Shown: in pieces, positions 62,101 to 64,000 of the stretch | How positions within the stretch are numbered: the stretch's first letter is position 1 | Layout of the letters: each line of letters begins with the position of its first letter | Source of the DNA: Siniperca chuatsi | Taxonomy: Eukaryota > Chordata > Actinopteri > Centrarchiformes > Sinipercidae | Direction of reading: 5' to 3' | Assembly: GCF_020085105.1 (NCBI RefSeq) | Contig: NC_058062.1 | Location: 9,125,445-9,189,444, forward strand | Length of the DNA stretch: 64,000 nt | Position numbers and translations under genes: made by a program | Notes under the pieces: model-generated | Database searches by the model: none | What the model was told of the DNA's origin: nothing | What the model saw: only the letters and a program-made list of their open reading frames with translations

Positions 62101-62346
62101 CTCTGCCTCCTGCCTTTTTCCTCCCATGCATCAGAACAGATTTATGCTTTACAAAGATTACCCAGTCCCTCTATTCCTTCTACCCTCCAGCCCAGTCTTC
62201 TGCTTCTGTGATCAGAGCCGGTGACGACCCTGAAAGGAAGTCCACCAGGACGAGGGAGGACTCTGTTTATTCCATCAATGTCTGACATTTCAAAAGAAAT
62301 TTGACTCCTGCAAAGATGCTCTTGATACCTTTCTCTATGCCTGATG

Positions 62347-62380
<34 letters not shown>

Positions 62381-63850
62381 TAAAGATATTGTTTCCCCAG
62401 CTTTGAAAACATTTCATTAGCTGTCAGATGGTCAGTTGTATGTTTTGGCCAGAGTTGTAGTCTAGTAATGTGGATTCCAGAGATATTTCACTACCTATCA
62501 TGGTGGTACTTTTAAGCACACTTAATTAACTCTATCGATTGCTTGACAGTAAATTCAGAAGAATTTATAAAATACAGTTTGTGTTTAGATATTGTATTTA
62601 TCAGTGAAATACATTAATGACTTGAGAACTTTTTTTACAGTCAGTTTAATTTGGGTTATGAGCAGCAATTTGAAAACATAGTACTTATGTATCTGTATGT
62701 CCATTTAAAGTGATTTTGCACTCCGACAAAATCGTTTATAATCCATTCCTTATAACAAGAGTTTATGTTGAGATTACTTTGTTGTATGCTGTCTTAAACA
62801 TCTACATGCCAGTTTTGTTATTATTTCAAATTATGTGATAAATGTGTATCATAACTGTACTAGAATCCTGTGTAGTTACTTCCAAAATTGTATACTTGCA
62901 TATTACATAGAGGAGAAAAAAAACACCCATTGAAGTAATGGAACTAGATTCAGTTAACATGCACATTTAAGACTTGTATAATTGACTAGAGCTACAGATT
63001 CACATCCTAACAGCTGAACTCAAAGATATCTAAACCCTGCAACAAGCATAGATACTCCAGCTACATGTATACTGACTCAGCATGGCACAGTAAAGTGTGC
63101 TTGTCGTAGATGTGGCAGGTCTCTGTACGGTCTTGTTGTGGCAATGCCGGTGTCTGCTTATGTGACGTAGCTGCAAAAAAAAAAGGGGGTCAGGTGTTAG
63201 TGTGGCTGTAACGCCTTTACTTACCTTGGTCCTGTATGTGTAGCACCATGCATATAGATCTATGTGCCTTGAATTGATATGGCTGCCTGCTTGTTACATT
63301 GGACATTAGTGTTCTTATAAATGCTACAATATACAAGTTTTCAGCCTGTAGACAGGATTTTTGATGCTGATGTACAGAGCCTTTTTTCTATCACAAACTT
63401 CATGCTACTGGAAAAATGTATCTTGTTATTGTCATTGCAATATTAAATTGAATTGTTCATTTACTATGTTATGGCCATGTATCAATTATGCATTTAATCT
63501 TAGTATATACGTTCAAGTGGGTTCTCGTAATGTATGTTTGATTGGAAGGAACACATCCAATGCAATAAATCCAAACTTTGCATTTTAATAATCCGGCTAG
63601 CATTTGCATGTGAATTTGTAGAGACCTAAACCTCTCACTGCTTTTAAGTAACATGGTTATTTTGTCTTCTCCCCCTTCCTTGCCTGTGCCATTTCAACTT
63701 AACACTGTGCCTTCCTGCTCCTGTTCTGACCACTAGTGACCTGGTATCCAGGATAACTCCACAGTAGGTGGTTTGTGGCTCTCTGTAAAATAAATACCTG
63801 TCTTTCCCTGTGTGTATAGCAGCATGTGTGTAACAATAAACAAAGATTCA
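62101..63850 (+). other. mgrn1 3' untranslated region (probable)
   Basis: Non-coding sequence after the distal mgrn1 stop, with a (TTTTG)n tract at about 62347-62380. AATAAA signals lie at 63564-63569, 63789-63794 and 63835-63840. The 3'UTR is probably about 1.5-1.8 kb. Confidence 0.5.
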
Positions 63851-64000
63851 GTACTTCAATAACCAGTTGTTTTTCTGATGCATTACAATACTTCTGCCAA
63901 TTAGAATCTGTTGCCCACCCACTAAAATGCTGTATTTGGTGAAATTATTTAATTTGGCCTAGATTTGAACTTGAGCCTAAAGTACAATGATAGAGGGTAA
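63851..64000. other. downstream intergenic edge
   Basis: AT-rich sequence after the last mgrn1 poly(A) signal. Nothing recognised. Confidence 0.3.

Noticed and set aside
1-64000. CRISPR arrays, operons, phage or plasmid modules
   Set aside because: No regularly spaced repeats with unique spacers and no prokaryotic gene organisation; the window is a fish chromosome.

Overview
The window is nuclear DNA from a ray-finned fish, most likely a percomorph teleost. The genes are intron-rich with GT-AG splicing, and the spaces between them are AT-rich. They carry interspersed repeats of types I recognise from teleosts: tRNA-headed SINEs, palindromic MITEs, a Tc1-like remnant, an L2-type LINE and a Penelope-like element. 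No prokaryotic, plasmid or viral gene organisation is present. All exon coordinates were derived by hand from reading frame, splice-site sequence and remembered family sequences.

Layout. About 1-21 kb is a gene desert with at least ten repeat insertions and no gene I can support; it may be distal 5' sequence of the next gene. From 21.2 to 32.9 kb (+) lies a complete myocardin-related transcription factor B gene (mrtfb/mkl2-like; 14 coding exons, 936 codons), an actin-sensing SRF coactivator. A broken LINE fills about 34.6-36.9 kb. From 37.5 to 38.9 kb (-) is a five-exon gene for a 207-residue LITAF-domain protein whose N-terminal half is predicted coiled coil instead of the usual proline-rich tail. 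Next is the divergent pair snrnp25 (40.6-42.8 kb, -; U11/U12 snRNP 25 kDa protein) and polr3k (43.2-44.7 kb, +; RNA polymerase III subunit RPC10), sharing a short promoter. cdip1 (46.6-50.7 kb coding, -, leader exons near 52.4-52.8 kb) is a second LITAF-domain gene, tail-to-tail with polr3k. mgrn1 (54.9-62.1 kb coding, +), an E3 ubiquitin ligase, is divergent from cdip1 and has two possible last coding exons.

The order snrnp25-polr3k and cdip1-mgrn1 recalls human 16p13.3, so this looks like a conserved vertebrate block. There is no operon-like functional unit. A loose theme is endosomal and ubiquitin trafficking (CDIP1, the LITAF-like protein, and MGRN1 with a TSG101-type PSAP motif).

I found no undescribed multi-gene system. 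The items most worth a second look are the coiled-coil LITAF protein, the palindromic/duplicated cdip1-mgrn1 spacer with four CTCF-like motifs and repeated ETS motifs, a perfect 27-bp-arm hairpin in an mrtfb intron, a hAT-like insertion nested in a MITE, and the Penelope-like fragment bounded by a 25-bp inverted repeat and a 10-bp target duplication.
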